Shown: positions 43,622 to 56,930, counted from the stretch's first letter. The stretch: DNA of 64,000 nt from Gracilariopsis chorda (GCA_003194525.1 NBIV01000026.1:372001-436000); one strand, 5' to 3'. Translations and numbers: made by a program. Notes: generated by a model not told the origin, from the letters alone.

Positions 43622-46600
43622 TTGGGAGAGGCGTCCTCAAGAACGAGGCTGTTGGCGCCCGAGGCGTCCTCGCCTCGCTCCCCGGTGAAAGTCCTCTCGA
43701 GGAAAGACACCGCTGACGCGGACTCTGCGCACCTCGGTGTGTTGCGTCGCCCGTGGAAACGGAGTAAAAATCCCCGGATTCCCAGTAGAGTCTTGGTCTT
43801 GGCCAAGCGCAATTATAAGGTCTATGCCGACCTTGGCCTTGACCCCCAGTTTATGGTGAGGTTTCTCACCGTCCTGGATACAGGTGCAGGCCCCAACTTT
43901 GTCGTGGAATCATTGTTACCCCCGCTTGTGCGGTCGCGTATCCGCTCTGACGCGGTCCCCGACATTTCGGATGCGAACAACAATCCGTTACAAACGGTGG
44001 GCACAGTGGACCTCGTCGTGAGACTTGGTACATCTGTGGTGAAGTTGGACTTCATCGTTTGCCGTTCACTGGCAGCACCAGTCATACTGGGATGTGATTA
44101 CTGCGACAGATTTGTCGACGCAATCAGGCCCCGCCTCAGGCGTGTAGAACTTGACGACGGATCGTCGGTTCCGATTGTTCGCCGCCCGCTAAAGCGGTCC
44201 TCTCGGAAACAAGTTCCGCTCCCTGCTGCGCAGGAACCACCGCCCGCGTCCCGCGAGTCCACCAAGCTCCGCGTCGCTGCCTCGGTTTCTATACCGGCTG
44301 AGTCCCAAGTCTGGGTGCAGGTAAATTCCCGTCAACACGGTCTTCGGGTTATACAACCCCTCGCCTCGTTGTACGAGAAATCCCAGCTGGCGCTGGCTAA
44401 TGGAATTGTCTCCATTTCCCTGGATGTCCCTTTCCGGATATTGGTTGCCAACCTTGGCAAACACCCCCAGTATCTGGTCAAACACCAATTAATTGGGAGT
44501 GTAACCCCCCATCCTATGGGAATGCTGCCAACAAAGATGACAGCCGCCGATGTACTCGGAGTTACCACCTCTTCTGAGGAGTTCGCCCCGCCGTCCGAAG
44601 ACGTCAAGTCTAAGGAGGGGGAGGAAACCGCTACTTCAGCGCCGAACATACCGAGTAACTCGGAATTGCGAACCACACCTGTTCCACAGGACAATGCTCC
44701 ATCGAGCAATGACCGGATTGATCCGGAAAAAGCACTTGAAGCGCTGGACTTCAGCCACGTGCCAGAGTCGCACCGCGACAAACTCCGTACTATGTTACGG
44801 GAATTCACCACAATGTGGGATGGCTCGCTTGGCGAGATTAATGCAACGGAACACCGGATCGATTTAATCCCCGGTGCGCGACCGGTTGCACAACCCCCTT
44901 ACAGGGCAGGTCCGAAAGCTCGGGAGGAGGAGCAGTCCCAAGTGGACAAGATGCTCCGCGCAGGTGTGATTGAGCCCGCTCAATCACCCTGGGAATCCCC
45001 AGTTGTACTGGCTTTAAACGCCGACGGAACCTGGAGGTTCTGTGTCGACTACCGCCGGCTCAATGCCGTGACTGTTAGGGACACGTACCCCATCCCTCGT
45101 ATGGACGAGTGCATTGACTCCCTTGGAGACGCCACCGTGTTCACGGCCCTTGATGCCAATTGGGGATATTGGCAAGTACCTGTCAGACAGGAGGATCGCG
45201 ACAAAACCGCATTCACCTGCCATGCAGGAACGTACCGCTTCAAGCGGATGCCATTTGGGTTAACCAACGCCCCCGCCACCTTTCAGCGTGCAGTAGATAT
45301 TCTACTCAACCGCTTTAAGTGGCGGAGTTGTCTGGTCTACCTTGATGATATCATCATCTTCTCCAACTCGTTGGACGACCATCTCACTCACGTCCGAGAC
45401 GTGTTGACCGTACTCCGCGATGCGGGAATTACCCTCAAGTTGAGGAAATGTGAGTTTTTCACAGATACTGTGAAGTATCTGGGTCACATTATCCGTCCTG
45501 GACGGTTAGCGATCGAGAAAGCTCGAGTCAAATCCCTCGTTGAGGCGAAAGGACCCCGTACTCAAACGGAACTGCGCTCCTTTCTGGGGCTGGTCAACGT
45601 CTATCGACGGTTTATCCCGAACTTTTCGGATACTGCAGCGCCCCTGAACGCGTTGTTGCGAAAGGGGAACCCCCAAAACTGGGAATATTTACGCCCGAGC
45701 AATCGGAAGCCTTCAACTCCTTAAAGTAGGCTGTCACATCAGCACCAATCCTACATCTCCCAAAACTTGGGTTGCCATACTCCGTAGATACGGACTCGAG
45801 CGACTACCAAGTCGGGTGTGCTCTTTTTCAAACCACCCCCGAGGGGGAACGGCATCCAATTGGTTATTGGTCACGTTCGCTCAATGTTCATGAGCGGAAC
45901 TACTCCGTATTGGAGAAAGAGTGCCTCGCCGTCGTATGGGCGATGACCAATCTGCGCCCCTACCTTATGGGAATTCACTTCACCGTGTACACGGATCATT
46001 CCTCATTGAGGTGGTTGATGAATATCTCCGACCCGTCGGGACGCCTCATGCGCTGGAGACTCCGCCTCGCGGAATATGACTTTCAAGTCATTTATAAAAA
46101 GGGTGCGCAGAACACTCAGGCCGACGCTTTATCGCGGTTACCCACAAGTGGGGAAGCACTCCCAACGGAGGATGATGAAGTCCCATGCTTCATGGCTATA
46201 GACCCGGATGATCCGGAATATGCCGTCGAGGCTAGGCCAGAAACCTGGGACGAGGATGCTGATTTTGACGAACTACTCGCATCGCGAGATAAATCTGAGA
46301 ACCCGTTACCGGGAAACTTTGTACCGGTATCACCGGAAGAAATGATCCGAGAACAATTCGGCGACCCATTCTGTACGAGAATTCGTGCCCGTATCAACGG
46401 TGGTGAAGATCTCCCTTTCGGGGTAAACGACAAAGGCTACCTCGTAAGGAAGGTCGAAGCCCGCCCACAGATTGTGGTACCACATTCCCTGCAATCGCGG
46501 GTGTTACATCTATCACACTACGCCCCCATTGGAGGTCACCCAGGTGGGAGGAAACTCTACCTAACCCTGCTAAGGGATTTCTATTGGCCCGCAATGGCGG

Positions 46601-49182
46601 TGGATTGCTACGCAACTGTGCGGTTTTGTAGCGAATGCGCGAAGAATCGCGTCAAACTCCGCAAAAATGCAAAGAAGATGAAACTATTCCCCGCAAGGGC
46701 GCCGCTCGAGTTTATTGCGATCGATATTCTCGGACCATTACTCACCACGAAACGTGGAAACAAGTTTCTACTTGTCATTACCGACCGCTTTTCTAAGCTG
46801 GTACGGACTGTCCCTCTTCGGAGGATAACCGCTCTCACGGTGGCCCAGGCTCTGGTGACGCACTGGATTTTTGTCTACGGTCCCCCTGTAGAGGTGCTCT
46901 CTGACAACGGGAAGCAGTTCGTGAGCAAGTTCTTCCAGGATGTTTGTCGCATCCTGGATGTCAAGAACTTGTTCACGACTACCTACCACCCCCAGTGTAA
47001 TGGGCAAGTTGAACGGTTTAACCGGACGTTACTCGCGGCGTTACGTTCCTACGTCGCTGACCACCCAACGAATTGGGATCTCTACGCTGATGCGGTAACC
47101 TACGCGTACAATACGCAGGTACACCGGACTACCGGAGTTTCGCCATTCGAGTTAGTTCTATCTAGAACACCCCCGCCTGTGGCGCTGGAACCCCAAGCTA
47201 CCTTGGACAATTTCCCATCTGTGGGTATCTACCGGCAGCAATGGAAGCAATGGCTTTCCAAGCTGGTCCCCGCTGCGCGGAAGTCTATGGCACGGGCCCA
47301 AGCCGCTTACAAGCGGGATTTTGACGCTCGCTTGCGAGGAAAACCGTCCCCGATTCGGGCAAATAACTACGTCTTCATCAGGAAGGAATACTACAACCCG
47401 GAACGGGAGAAGGGTCACAAACGCTCGCCTGTGGCGGATGGACCCTTCAAGGTGATCTCTGTTAACACCGACACTGTCGTGGTAGAGATGGGGGACACGC
47501 ACTAACGGATTTCCCGTGATCGTGTTGTCCTTGCCCCTCCTCCCTCGTCAGAGGTAGTCCTGGGTCCAGGCAACCCCGTTTCTACGGACTCCGCTACACC
47601 GGAACAATCCGGGAGTACTAGACCTACGGTACTACCACACCCCAGCCGGGGACTCTCAGACCTACCGACTCTGTCGGACTCACCGGCTCAGCCGGGTAAT
47701 TCGGGCCCCTCAGCGCCCGCCCCTACCACGTCTGCCCCACTGGCGCGCATTTATACCCGCCAGGCGGGGAATGTTATCCCTTATCCCGCCGCTCCGTCTA
47801 AGGAGGGGGAGGAGAACACTCGTTTTCGAGGAACGATATCACCGTCGCAACGGGAAACACACCGTAACATACGGAACACTGACCGTGGAGCACGGAGTAT
47901 GTCACGCGACACTAATCCCCCGTTCCCGGGCAGTGCTGTGCAACAGGAACCAGACGCGCAGGCCCCGCAAAAGCGGCAAATACACCGTTTGTCACGGGAA
48001 AACGAGAAGCCTCACTCCAATACCGCAGCAGCAGAAAGGCAATCGCCCGATGCCTCGAAGCCGCCGTTGGCGGAAGTCCCCGCGGAAGCGGTTCAATTAG
48101 GTCGATCAGACCCGCGCCCTGCGGAGAAGGGGCGCCCAGACATGCCGGCCTCACAGGGGAATACCCACACCCCTCTCGGGGAAAAAGGCGGCCAAGCTGC
48201 AGTCGAAGCTTTAAGCCCTGGCTTGCAAGCACCGGAAACGCCTCCCGTCGTTGACGGAATCAAAGCCCCCGCTACGGGGAATAATTTGCGCCAACCCCCG
48301 CATCGCTGCGGCGAGGAACCGAGAAACTCGGGAATAACGCGCGCCATCGCACGCTCGAAACCGGTCGTACCGGACGCTGCTCCTCCTCACGGAGATGGTG
48401 CACTGCGCTCAGCGGCAATTCCCCTGAAAAGGGTGTCATCGGCACCTGCCCAGAACCCCCCAAAGGGGAATTTTGACCAAAATACCGGTGTACCGGAGTT
48501 AGCCCCAGGCAACCCGTCAGTAGCCGGGGACACCACGGCGTCGCCGGAACGTATGGTGCAGAGCGCTCGTGCGCCTGGCAGGGAGGCGGTTTGCCACCCA
48601 ATCACCGTGTCGCACGGGACCCCCCAGGGGATTGTGGAAATGACGATCCCGCAGGAGCGGTCATGTTCCCGCAAACTCGCGGTTCGTGAGCTCAACCGCG
48701 AAGGCGGAGCCCAAGTCCCCCGCCGACTGGCGGTTCGCCCGGCCTACCGTGAAGACGGGAACAACGACACCCCAATGGGGAATGACTTGCCGGGGAAAAC
48801 CGTGACACCACACACCCTCTTGAGGGATATTTTCCCGCATGAGCAGCGGCCACTAGGACAGCGCAGGGCAACGTCGGAGTTATCGCCGAACACCCTGCTA
48901 AGGGACATTATACCGCACAGCGGGCAGCCCTCGCAAGGGAGTACAACCACCACCCGGCACGGCCGGCAGGTCTACGAACGAGAGTTCGTAGTAGACCGAC
49001 TTGTCGGACACACCTGGAACCAGGATGGTATTCTACAATACCGCGTCCGCTGGTACGGGTACGACCCCAGTGGGGATACGTGGGAGCCAATTGAACACCT
49101 CCCACGGTCGCAGGTTCTGCGATACCACCGTCAAACGGGAACTGCAGCCCCAGCCACGCTGGTTAATGCCCAAGTTGGGTAA
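43622..49182 (+). pseudogene. pol of chromovirus B: PR, RT, RNase H, integrase, chromodomain
   Basis: Protease VLDTGAGPNFV near 43.87 kb; RT with YRRLNAVT near 45.05 kb and YLDDIIIFS near 45.34 kb; RNase H with DTDSSDYQVGCAL near 45.79 kb and YTDHSSLRWL near 45.99 kb; integrase zinc-binding HHCC region near 46.5-46.65 kb and DDE core (IDILGPLLTT, LSDNGKQFVS, HPQCNGQVERFNRT) 46.72-47.03 kb; a long Pro-rich spacer; a chromodomain near 48.98-49.13 kb (YRVRWYGYDPSGDTWEP). The chromodomain steers integration to heterochromatin in known chromoviruses. About two breaks. Confidence 0.92.
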
Positions 49183-49373
49183 CGTTGCCGCGCGAGCGGA
49201 GAGCGAAAGGAAAGGATAACAAGGCAAAGTCCGTCGAAGACGGGGAACTCAACCGAGAAGCACCGTTCTAAACGGGAAAGTTTATTCAAGGGAGCAGCTA
49301 GCTCCCCACAATACTACACTACACTAACTGGCATAGCCAGGGAAAGAAGAACCAGGAAACTGGACCAGAGGTT

Positions 49374-50819
49374 TCACTCACCCCCATCGTCCGGGGCGTA
49401 ACCACCAGCGAGGCGGTAGGCCAACGCGTCCGCCATGGTGGTGACATCCCCCGATACCTCGGCAGCGCTAAGACCGGCACCCCGGAGGAAACGTGCGATG
49501 ATTTCGTTTTCATTCGCCGTCACCCTGCTGGGGATTGAAGGTCCGGCACTTGCCGCCGAAGGGTCAGCAGCCGGCTCGGCCGGAGATGCCCCCTCTGGGA
49601 AAGCTTCCGCGCTAGCGCCGGTTTCCTCTACGTCCATCTCCCCGGGTTCTTCCGGTTCGTTATCGACCATTGGGTCATCCCCGCCGTATGCGCCGTAGTA
49701 GTCGTCGGAATCGACGTACCCCACCGGGTGGTCTTCCGGCACATGCCGGGGCGTATCGGGAAGCTCGCGCGCCTCCTCGGAGGAAATTTCCCGGAACTCC
49801 CAGGGGTCGAAGTAGATAAAGTCCCCCGCAAGGGCGGTGTTTCTACCGAGTCCCGCACCACCGGTGTTACCGCTACCGCCATCCAGACGACCGCTTTGCT
49901 CCAGCGGGACCTCACTCCAGCTAACGCTGTCGATGTACCCAAGTAATTGGAGGACCTCTTCATTGTTGGCCTGGCCCCCAAGGGGGATGCGAAGATCCAG
50001 GTTTCGGATCGCTGCCCGCACACGCGGTTGAAGGAACCAGAGACGATACTGGTCGTACGCCTCGTTGAGGATATAAGCCGCACTGCGGGCCGCCCACTCC
50101 GTAACCACTACGGACCACAACCCCGACCGGGGATCCTGCATGAGCAGCGAACCGAGGTACGTAAGTACCGGCGGGAGTTCTATGTAGCACCCCCGGCAGG
50201 CTTCATGGAAGCGCCACCACTCGGGGAGTGCTACATACCGACCTAGTCGGTGAGGCGGCGCAATCCGCTCTATCTCCACGTTCTGATACGGGATAAAATA
50301 CCCGAATCGGGATCGCCAACGCCGCTCGTAGCGGATGAAGTTTTGGAGAAAGTTGGACCGGTATTGCCGGGGAAGGTACCTGAACTCCGCCCGAATAATC
50401 GGTCGCTCCCAGCAAAGGGCCTCTTGCCGCGCTGCGGGGAAATTCCTCCAAGCGAGGGTCTCGAGGCGGAACAGGTTCTCGCCGTACCCAATCTCCCCGC
50501 GAGTGCGGAAGTAGCTAACGTCGAAGCCAAACTCCGGTGGGACCGGTACATCGAATGGAGCCCGGCTCTGCCGTTGATACGCCATGCGCGTCAGCGCGGT
50601 CTGTGCCGCAGTGACGGTCTCGCCCGAGTTTCTTCGGAGGTGGTGACGCGGAATCGCAATCCGGTGACGCCAATCCCACGATGTGGTGACTGCTCTGGGC
50701 AGATCCCCTAGAAGGGTGTCTGAACCATCCGCATAAGCGGTGACCAATCCCTCATTGAGGACGGCGACCGGGTGAAACCACGTGGCAAGGCGCAAGCGCG
50801 ACGCGTGATTCCGATTCAT
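49374..50819 (-). CDS. antisense extra ORF of chromovirus B, 481 residues, open
   Basis: The longest open frame between pol and the 3' LTR lies on the opposite strand: ATG at 50819 to the stop at 49374. The N-terminal two-thirds is rich in Arg, Trp, Tyr and Phe (AWRNFPAARQEALCWERP, IRAEFRYLPRQYRSNFLQNF, FGYFIPYQNVEIERI). The last third is acidic and Pro/Ala-rich (EPEEPGEMDVEETG). No signal peptide, membrane segment or known domain is seen, so it is not an envelope. Element A carries a decayed homologue in the same place and orientation. Extra antisense ORFs at this place are known in some plant Tat-lineage Ty3/gypsy elements; whether this one is related is unknown. It would be convergent with pol; a promoter would have to lie near or in the 3' LTR. 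Confidence 0.7.
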   Translation of the reverse strand: MNRNHASRLRLATWFHPVAVLNEGLVTAYADGSDTLLGDLPRAVTTSWDWRHRIAIPRHHLRRNSGETVTAAQTALTRMAYQRQSRAPFDVPVPPEFGFDVSYFRTRGEIGYGENLFRLETLAWRNFPAARQEALCWERPIIRAEFRYLPRQYRSNFLQNFIRYERRWRSRFGYFIPYQNVEIERIAPPHRLGRYVALPEWWRFHEACRGCYIELPPVLTYLGSLLMQDPRSGLWSVVVTEWAARSAAYILNEAYDQYRLWFLQPRVRAAIRNLDLRIPLGGQANNEEVLQLLGYIDSVSWSEVPLEQSGRLDGGSGNTGGAGLGRNTALAGDFIYFDPWEFREISSEEARELPDTPRHVPEDHPVGYVDSDDYYGAYGGDDPMVDNEPEEPGEMDVEETGASAEAFPEGASPAEPAADPSAASAGPSIPSRVTANENEIIARFLRGAGLSAAEVSGDVTTMADALAYRLAGGYAPDDGGE

Positions 50820-51202
50820 CGGGTTGAGCCCCACCAGGGTGTTTTAAGTTGGCCAGTTGGACACCGGAGTGGTTCCGGAGGACACCACCGAAGGTGGTAG
50901 TGCGAAGGGATGGTCGGCTGCCGCAGCCATATTCCCCGGTTGTACCGGATTTCGATCACCCTGAGGCAGGGGAACTGACCGGAAACCGGTGGTGTATCGC
51001 CCGAGAAGTCTCGGCGGTTGGCTGTGGTTGTTGATATTGTTGTCGTCGTTAATTTTTCCCTTTTGGAGGGTGGCTGTTGTTGTCGTTTGTGTGCTTGATG
51101 ACTCTGGTGCAGAGGGATTTACCGGAGAACCGGAGACAAAGCACGCGCTTTTATCACCCATTTTCGTCTGGGAATCCTCCGCCTCCGCGGTCGTTTTCCC
51201 TT

Positions 51203-51218
51203 CTTAAAGGGGGGGATA
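51203..51218 (+). other. polypurine tract of chromovirus B
   Basis: TTAAAGGGGGGGATA directly precedes the 3' LTR at 51219. Element A has AAGAGGGGGAGA at the equivalent place (56991-57003). Confidence 0.75.
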
Positions 51219-52043
51219 TGAAGTGCAACGCCCTCAGGGAGGGATTCTGGGTACTTGAACGCTTTCCCGATATTATCGGTTGTGTAGTGTGTATATGAAC
51301 TACGCCCCACAATGGTGGGTATGGACACGTGGGACACGGTTTTGGGTCAATTGGCGGTTGGCCACAGTAGTGGATGTTGCCACGGAATGTGGAGTATTTT
51401 AGTTAATTTTATTTATTATTTTCACACCCATTTCTGGGAAGCTAGTACTTAGTGCGACGGCGCACTGCGGTCGCACCAGTAAACCTTCCCCAACAAGGGA
51501 CCCCAACCTGGGGAATTGGCTCTGAGCTTTACCACCTCCGCGTGTTCTCAACTCCTCCTTGGAGGGAAGCACCGTAGTGTACGGAAGTTCACCCCCCTTG
51601 CACATCTAAAGGAGACCCATCATTGGGAGTACTAATTGTTCCAAGTGTCTTGGTGTTTCGCCCTGTATAGGGTTATTGTTACCGGCATCGCCGTATTTGT
51701 TCGTCGCTCTCGCGACTCACTTCGCCCTCTCTTCCTCGTCTTCGCCCTTCCTTTTTCCCCTTTTTAGGGTAGCACCTCCCGCTATCCGCGGCTCTCGTGT
51801 GCGCATCTGCTCACACACCCCCACTTACGTGGAAGCATACCTCTACTGAGGATCACACCCGCTCACGCGGATACCGATTCTTCGCCTTCACCTCCCTGCG
51901 CAAGTCGCGACAGGTGTCCCTGGTCCTACAAACCGGCTTCGCCGTGACACCTCTGGGAGGGCTCTACCTAACTGGGTTCACCTCGTGAGAGGAAGATCCC
52001 GAACGTCTTTCGGTGTTTCTCCCCTTTGGGGCGTTGCACCACA
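51219..52043 (+). repeat. 3' LTR of chromovirus B
   Basis: 825 bp, same length and over 99% identical to 40500-41324, followed by GAAGT. Confidence 0.96.
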
Positions 52044-52048
52044 GAAGT

Positions 52049-54835
52049 GCTGAGATTTTTTCGGATGATGTGTGTGACGACGTACTGTCTATCGAAAGCT
52101 TGGAACCACCAGCTGGCCCATGTTTACCTATTTCTCCGGAGGAGAGAATCAGTGAACAACACTTGAATTCGTTCTACAGGCAGACTCGAGCACGCTTCAA
52201 TGGAGGAGACCAAATACCGTTCGTGGTGAATGATGAGGGCTATCTTCTTATATTGGTCGACTCTACACAACAAATTGTGGTACCGCGCTCATTGCAACAG
52301 CAAGTCTTACGTATATCTCACTATGTGAAGTTAGGAGCTCACTCTGGAGCTCGAAAGTTATACTTAACCGTCAGAACGAACATCTACTGGCTGGTTATGG
52401 CATTTGAATCCTATGCAGTTCGCCGTTCTTGTACAGAGTGTGCTAAGAATAACTTGAAGATACGTAAGTAATCTAAGAAGTTAACGTTATTACCAGCTCG
52501 GTCACCACTGGAATTCGTTGCCATCTATATAATTGGAGAGCTTATTCGGACACCTTGAGGACAAAAGTTCTTACTTTTCATAACCTATCAGTTTTCTAAA
52601 CTGGTACGGATAGTGCCGTTGAGACGGATTACTGCTTGTGCAGTGGCGCAAGCTTTTGTCACTCATTGGGGCTTCGTATACGGTCCACCCGTGAGTCTGC
52701 TCTCAGATAATGGAGGCCAGTTCACTTCTAAGTTTTTCCAGGATTTCTGTCGAATCTTGATGATCAAGAACTTGTACACAAAGACCTATCACCCCCAAAG
52801 CAATGGGAAGGTAGAATGATTTAGTCGTACAATGCTTAATGCACTAAGATCCTATATGGCGGATCAACCCAAGGAATGGGACTTATACACCGATGCTATC
52901 ACGTATACCTACAATACCAAGGTTTATCGGGATACTTCGCTTTCACCTTTTGAGCTAGTCTTCTCCCGTATCCCACCACACGTGGCTATCGAGGCACAAT
53001 CGACTCTCTCGAAGTACCCTTTGCCAGGTTTATACCGTGAATCGTGGAAAAGGTGGCTAAAAACGATAGTACCGATGGTTCGGAAAGCTATGAAGAAAGC
53101 TCTGGACGCGTCCAAGCATAATTTCGATAACAAAGTTCGTACACCTCTTCCAAAGGTTTCTACAAAGGAATTTGTATTCGTACGCAAACAGTACAATAAT
53201 CATGAGAAGAGACGCCGTCACTACCTCTCCCCAATTTTGGATGGACCCTATCAAGTGGTATCTACTGATTGGAATACAGTTGTGTTGGATATTAGCAATC
53301 AACAGGAACGGATATCACACGATCGCGTCACCCACGCTTCTAATTTTAACATAGAAGTAGTTATCACTCCTGTGACGCTTTCAGGGGTATCTTAATCAGA
53401 TGAACCTCAGCGTACGGATTCTACGCCCTCGCGCTCTGCGAATCTTCCCACATTGGATAGCGGTATAGCCGATCTACCTTTGCAATCGGATTTTCAACCG
53501 GTTGAGTCTCGTGGTACACAACGGAATAGTCCGCAAGTACTCACTTGAGTAACACCCCTACCTGAAGTTCTTTCCGCTCCTCCAGCTACGGCTAAGGAGG
53601 GGGAGGGTGCTGGTGAAATCGCTGTCGATGTTTAGCCATCACTGAAAAATCCATTCGCTGGATCTCCTCGCAACGCTGCGTTGGCTCCAGAGTGGGGAAC
53701 GTATACTAAGGAATCGACCTTTCGAGTTATAAGAGACGCTACGCCTCACTCAAAGAGAATAACGTCAGTAAGGATCAGAATACTCCAATACGGGAAGACA
53801 ATACTGGTAACACCAATGTTGTGGTTGAACGGTTATCTTCAAAGAAGAAGGACAATCGCACTGGCGAAGTTTTGAAACTCACCAAGAAGACGGTCTCTGC
53901 AGACCCATATGGGGTTTATTAAGGCGATTGCAACGTAAGTTGGTCGATCTCGTGGTGTAGAGAAGAACGAAGCTCCGTGAAATTACCGAAGTCAATTCTG
54001 AGAACTTTTGGGCACAAGTCATACTGTCATTGGTAAAATTGGACGCAATGTCCTACGCCGTGACAGCCTTGCTGTTGGAGAATACGGAGAACCGGATTAC
54101 AGTGCCAGAGAACGCTGACACGAGTGAACAAGCTCCGTGGCGACCTTTCAAAAACGCAACACCATTTGGTGACGCACAGTAATCTTGTGGCTGTCGTGGA
54201 CTTGACCCAAACCAATCAGATGGTGGCAAAAGCACAGTGCTCGGTGAACCGCGACCATGGCTCAGTGAGTGCATTTTATGAGTGTCACCGTAGCAACAGT
54301 ACATCTGCATGGATAAGGAGAACTTCTCGAATATCCGAGGCCACCGTTCCGCGGTTTTTGCTCATGACATACTTTATTTAGCTCGTAGTACTCCTGAGAG
54401 TGAATACTTTCAAAGGAACTTCCTGGACCGCCGTTTGGATGTATATGACGTACGTTGTCATATCGTCGCTGCAACGATATACGACGAAGTCATGAAGCTT
54501 TCACCGCTCCCCAAGAGGGTTAATATTGCCCCTGGTGGTGCCCCGAGCCCTACGTTCGGTTGCAAAAGAGACAATGGCCCACGGTACGCGTCATAGTGAT
54601 GGTGAACACATAACTGTATTCACAAGAGTTCGTCGTGGAACGTATCGTACGTCATGAAACTCGTGATGGAGTACTACAGAATCTCATCCGCTGTTATGGA
54701 TATCCACCCCAGGAGGATATATGGGAACCGATAGAGCACCTCCCAAGGTCCAAGATTATACCTTACCACTCTAGGACCAACTCGGCACTCCCATCTCCCT
54801 TGGATAATGCGCAAGTTGGATAACCACACTTGGTG
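52049..54835 (+). pseudogene. integrase and chromodomain region of chromovirus A (fossil)
   Basis: The pol of A resumes after B. It contains the integrase zinc-binding part (near 52.3-52.45 kb), the core with LLSDNGGQFTSKFF (near 52.7 kb) and HPQSNGKVE (near 52.79 kb), a C-terminal integrase part to 53.39 kb, and a chromodomain near 54.63-54.83 kb (WEPIEHLPRSKIIPYHS). Broken several times. Confidence 0.87.
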
Positions 54836-55099
54836 AGATCGTGCAGGACGTTGATATTACTGCGACGCAGTATATGAAGGGACGTGAGAAGAGCGATGAG
54901 TTGAGAACTCTGATAGGAGTGGAGTTTCCAAGATTATTCCCCTTTACTCACCAAATTGACGGTCTCACGGAATTAACGGTTTAGTAAGAAGAAGAAAGAA
55001 GTACACGAAAAAGAAGAAGCAAGAAGTAAGAAGAAGAAAAAGTAGGAAAGCACAAGTTTGTTTACTATGTGTTCAGAAGATCTAATACCAGGTGATGAA

Positions 55100-56930
55100 A
55101 TACCACTAGGTTGCTACACTCCCGATGAGGGACCGGCACTACCTTGGTTTGACGCTCCTGGCGTATGCTGCGCTGCGAACTCTAGCAGGTGGCTCACGTT
55201 ATTCATAACAGCCGGACCTGGGATGCCCAGATTCAACAGGTTAGCTCGCAATGCGGTGACTTCTGCAGATATCGCAGTTGGCAGTAAAGCACTCTGCTCA
55301 GTTCCCAGATTCCAACCGGATGGTGCCACGGCTCCTGTAGCGTATGCTTTGGCAATGCCGCCACCCGGAGGGTACACACCCATCATGGGATCGGTGCCAC
55401 CGAGCGCGTTGGATTTACTATCAAATATCGGATCTTCGAGATCAACGGAAGCATGGTAATCATTACTGAAGACGAACACAGTAGGGTGATCCTTGGGAAT
55501 CACGCGTGGGGCGTTGCTTAACATGAAAACTTGAGCACGCGACGTCTCACACCCTTCCCACGGGTCGTAATAGATGATACTCCCAGCTCCTGGATGCCGA
55601 CAACCTGGAGACCGGTCATAGGGAGAACGGTTACTCATCTCGCGATTAATGTACGACAAGGTGTTCCAGTTAACCTGCTCAACCACATCTAGGATGTAAT
55701 ACAGTTCATCCAAGTTTTCTTTGGAACCGAGAACCGTGTGGAGATTCAGTGTTCGCATTACCTGTCGGAATTATGGAGGTAAGCACCCAACCCTACAATG
55801 TTCATATGCTTCCCAAAGGGTGAAAAACGCAATGCAGGCAGCCCAATCGGCGAGTAATAAAGAACGGTATCCAGACCTTGGATGTATGGGCATGGGGAGG
55901 CCCCGTACGTAAGACAAGGAGGGAGTTCGGGGTACTACCCTTTGGGTACTTGAACACGAGACCACCAAGTTCTTAAGGGCACGAACCGCCCGTCGAAAGC
56001 CTGTGGCTGGTATCGCTCTGTTTCGATGTTCACGTATGGGATCAAGTACCCATGAATGAATCGCGGTTCGCGCTCAAACTGGATATAATTCGAGAACCTG
56101 TCGAGTGTAACGGCGCGCCGTATGTATCTGAACTCCGTTCGAAGGAAGGGCCGTGCCCAGCAGAGCATATGGGTTTCGATACGAACGATACTCCCGGTAA
56201 ACACCGAGGCGTCCAATGCAGCCAGTTGGTCTCCGTACGAGATTTCACCGTAGGTTCGGTATCTTGATACGTCAAATCTATACCAGTACGGTAATGGGCT
56301 CGAATTCTACGCATGGTTTAGCCATTTGTACGCAAGCTTCTCTATCTCTTCACGGGCCTTGTCTATGGTTTCACCTTTGTGATCATGGATCCTCAACAGA
56401 TGCGGGTCAATTGCTATGCAGCCTACCCCATCGGAGGATTCGACTATATCAATAGGTAACCCACCGGGTAATAGACCATTTGTAAGGTACGAAGAGATCA
56501 GCACGTGGTTTTAAACCGCTTCGGGGTGAAACCGGTGCTCTCGAGAAGAGATGGCTATCCTGCTAGGGATTGCGTACGCGGAGCGTATCCTTTGAGGCCC
56601 AAACAGAAGCATTGGTCGTCACTGCCGTAGGTTCTTCGGAATTCCAGGCCGCTGCCAATAGATCCAATGTAGGACCCTCCTGGTGTTGGGGCAATGGAGC
56701 CGAAGGAAAACCAGTCATCTGGTGCATGCTTGTCGGGGGAGGTGGAGAAGGACCAGCAGAGCTGGGGGCACCCGAGAGAGGGTTGGATGGAATGTACGTT
56801 GGCATCCTCGGAGGAGTTGGTAATTGGTATTCCAAATTGTTACTCGAGTTCGAGTTTGACGCTTCAGATATCTGGCGGGTGTCGCCTGATTTGCGTGGAA
56901 CCGGAATGTCGGAGGAAATCATCGTGAGTC
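55100..56930 (-). pseudogene. antisense extra ORF of chromovirus A (fossil)
   Basis: Minus-strand pieces match the antisense ORF of B in order: GETIDKAREEIEKLAY (B: GETVTAAQTALTRMAY), RTEFRYIRR (B: RAEFRYLPR), GYLIPYVNIETER (B: GYFIPYQNVEIER), IIYYDPWEG (B: FIYFDPWEF), then an acidic, Pro-rich tail. It is broken a few times. A GAA-rich purine tract (54985-55055) lies between the chromodomain and this region. Confidence 0.75.

Larger units (their letters stand above)
40500..52043 (+). mobile_element. young Ty3/gypsy chromovirus 'B', 11,544 bp, nested in A
   Basis: It has LTRs of exactly 825 bp each (40500-41324 and 51219-52043) that differ at about 7 positions (over 99% identical), and a 5-bp duplication GAAGT. 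Order: LTR, primer-binding site, gag, protease, RT, RNase H, integrase, chromodomain, antisense extra ORF, polypurine tract, LTR. Integrase after RNase H and a C-terminal chromodomain make it a chromovirus (Metaviridae). It looks structurally whole, with about three breaks in the gag-pol coding frames. LTR similarity means recent insertion; an absolute age would need a substitution rate for this lineage. Confidence 0.95.

Noticed and set aside
49374-50834. Antisense ORF of chromovirus B as an envelope gene
   Set aside because: It is on the opposite strand and lacks a signal peptide, membrane segment or cysteine pattern; an envelope would be expected on the gag-pol strand.
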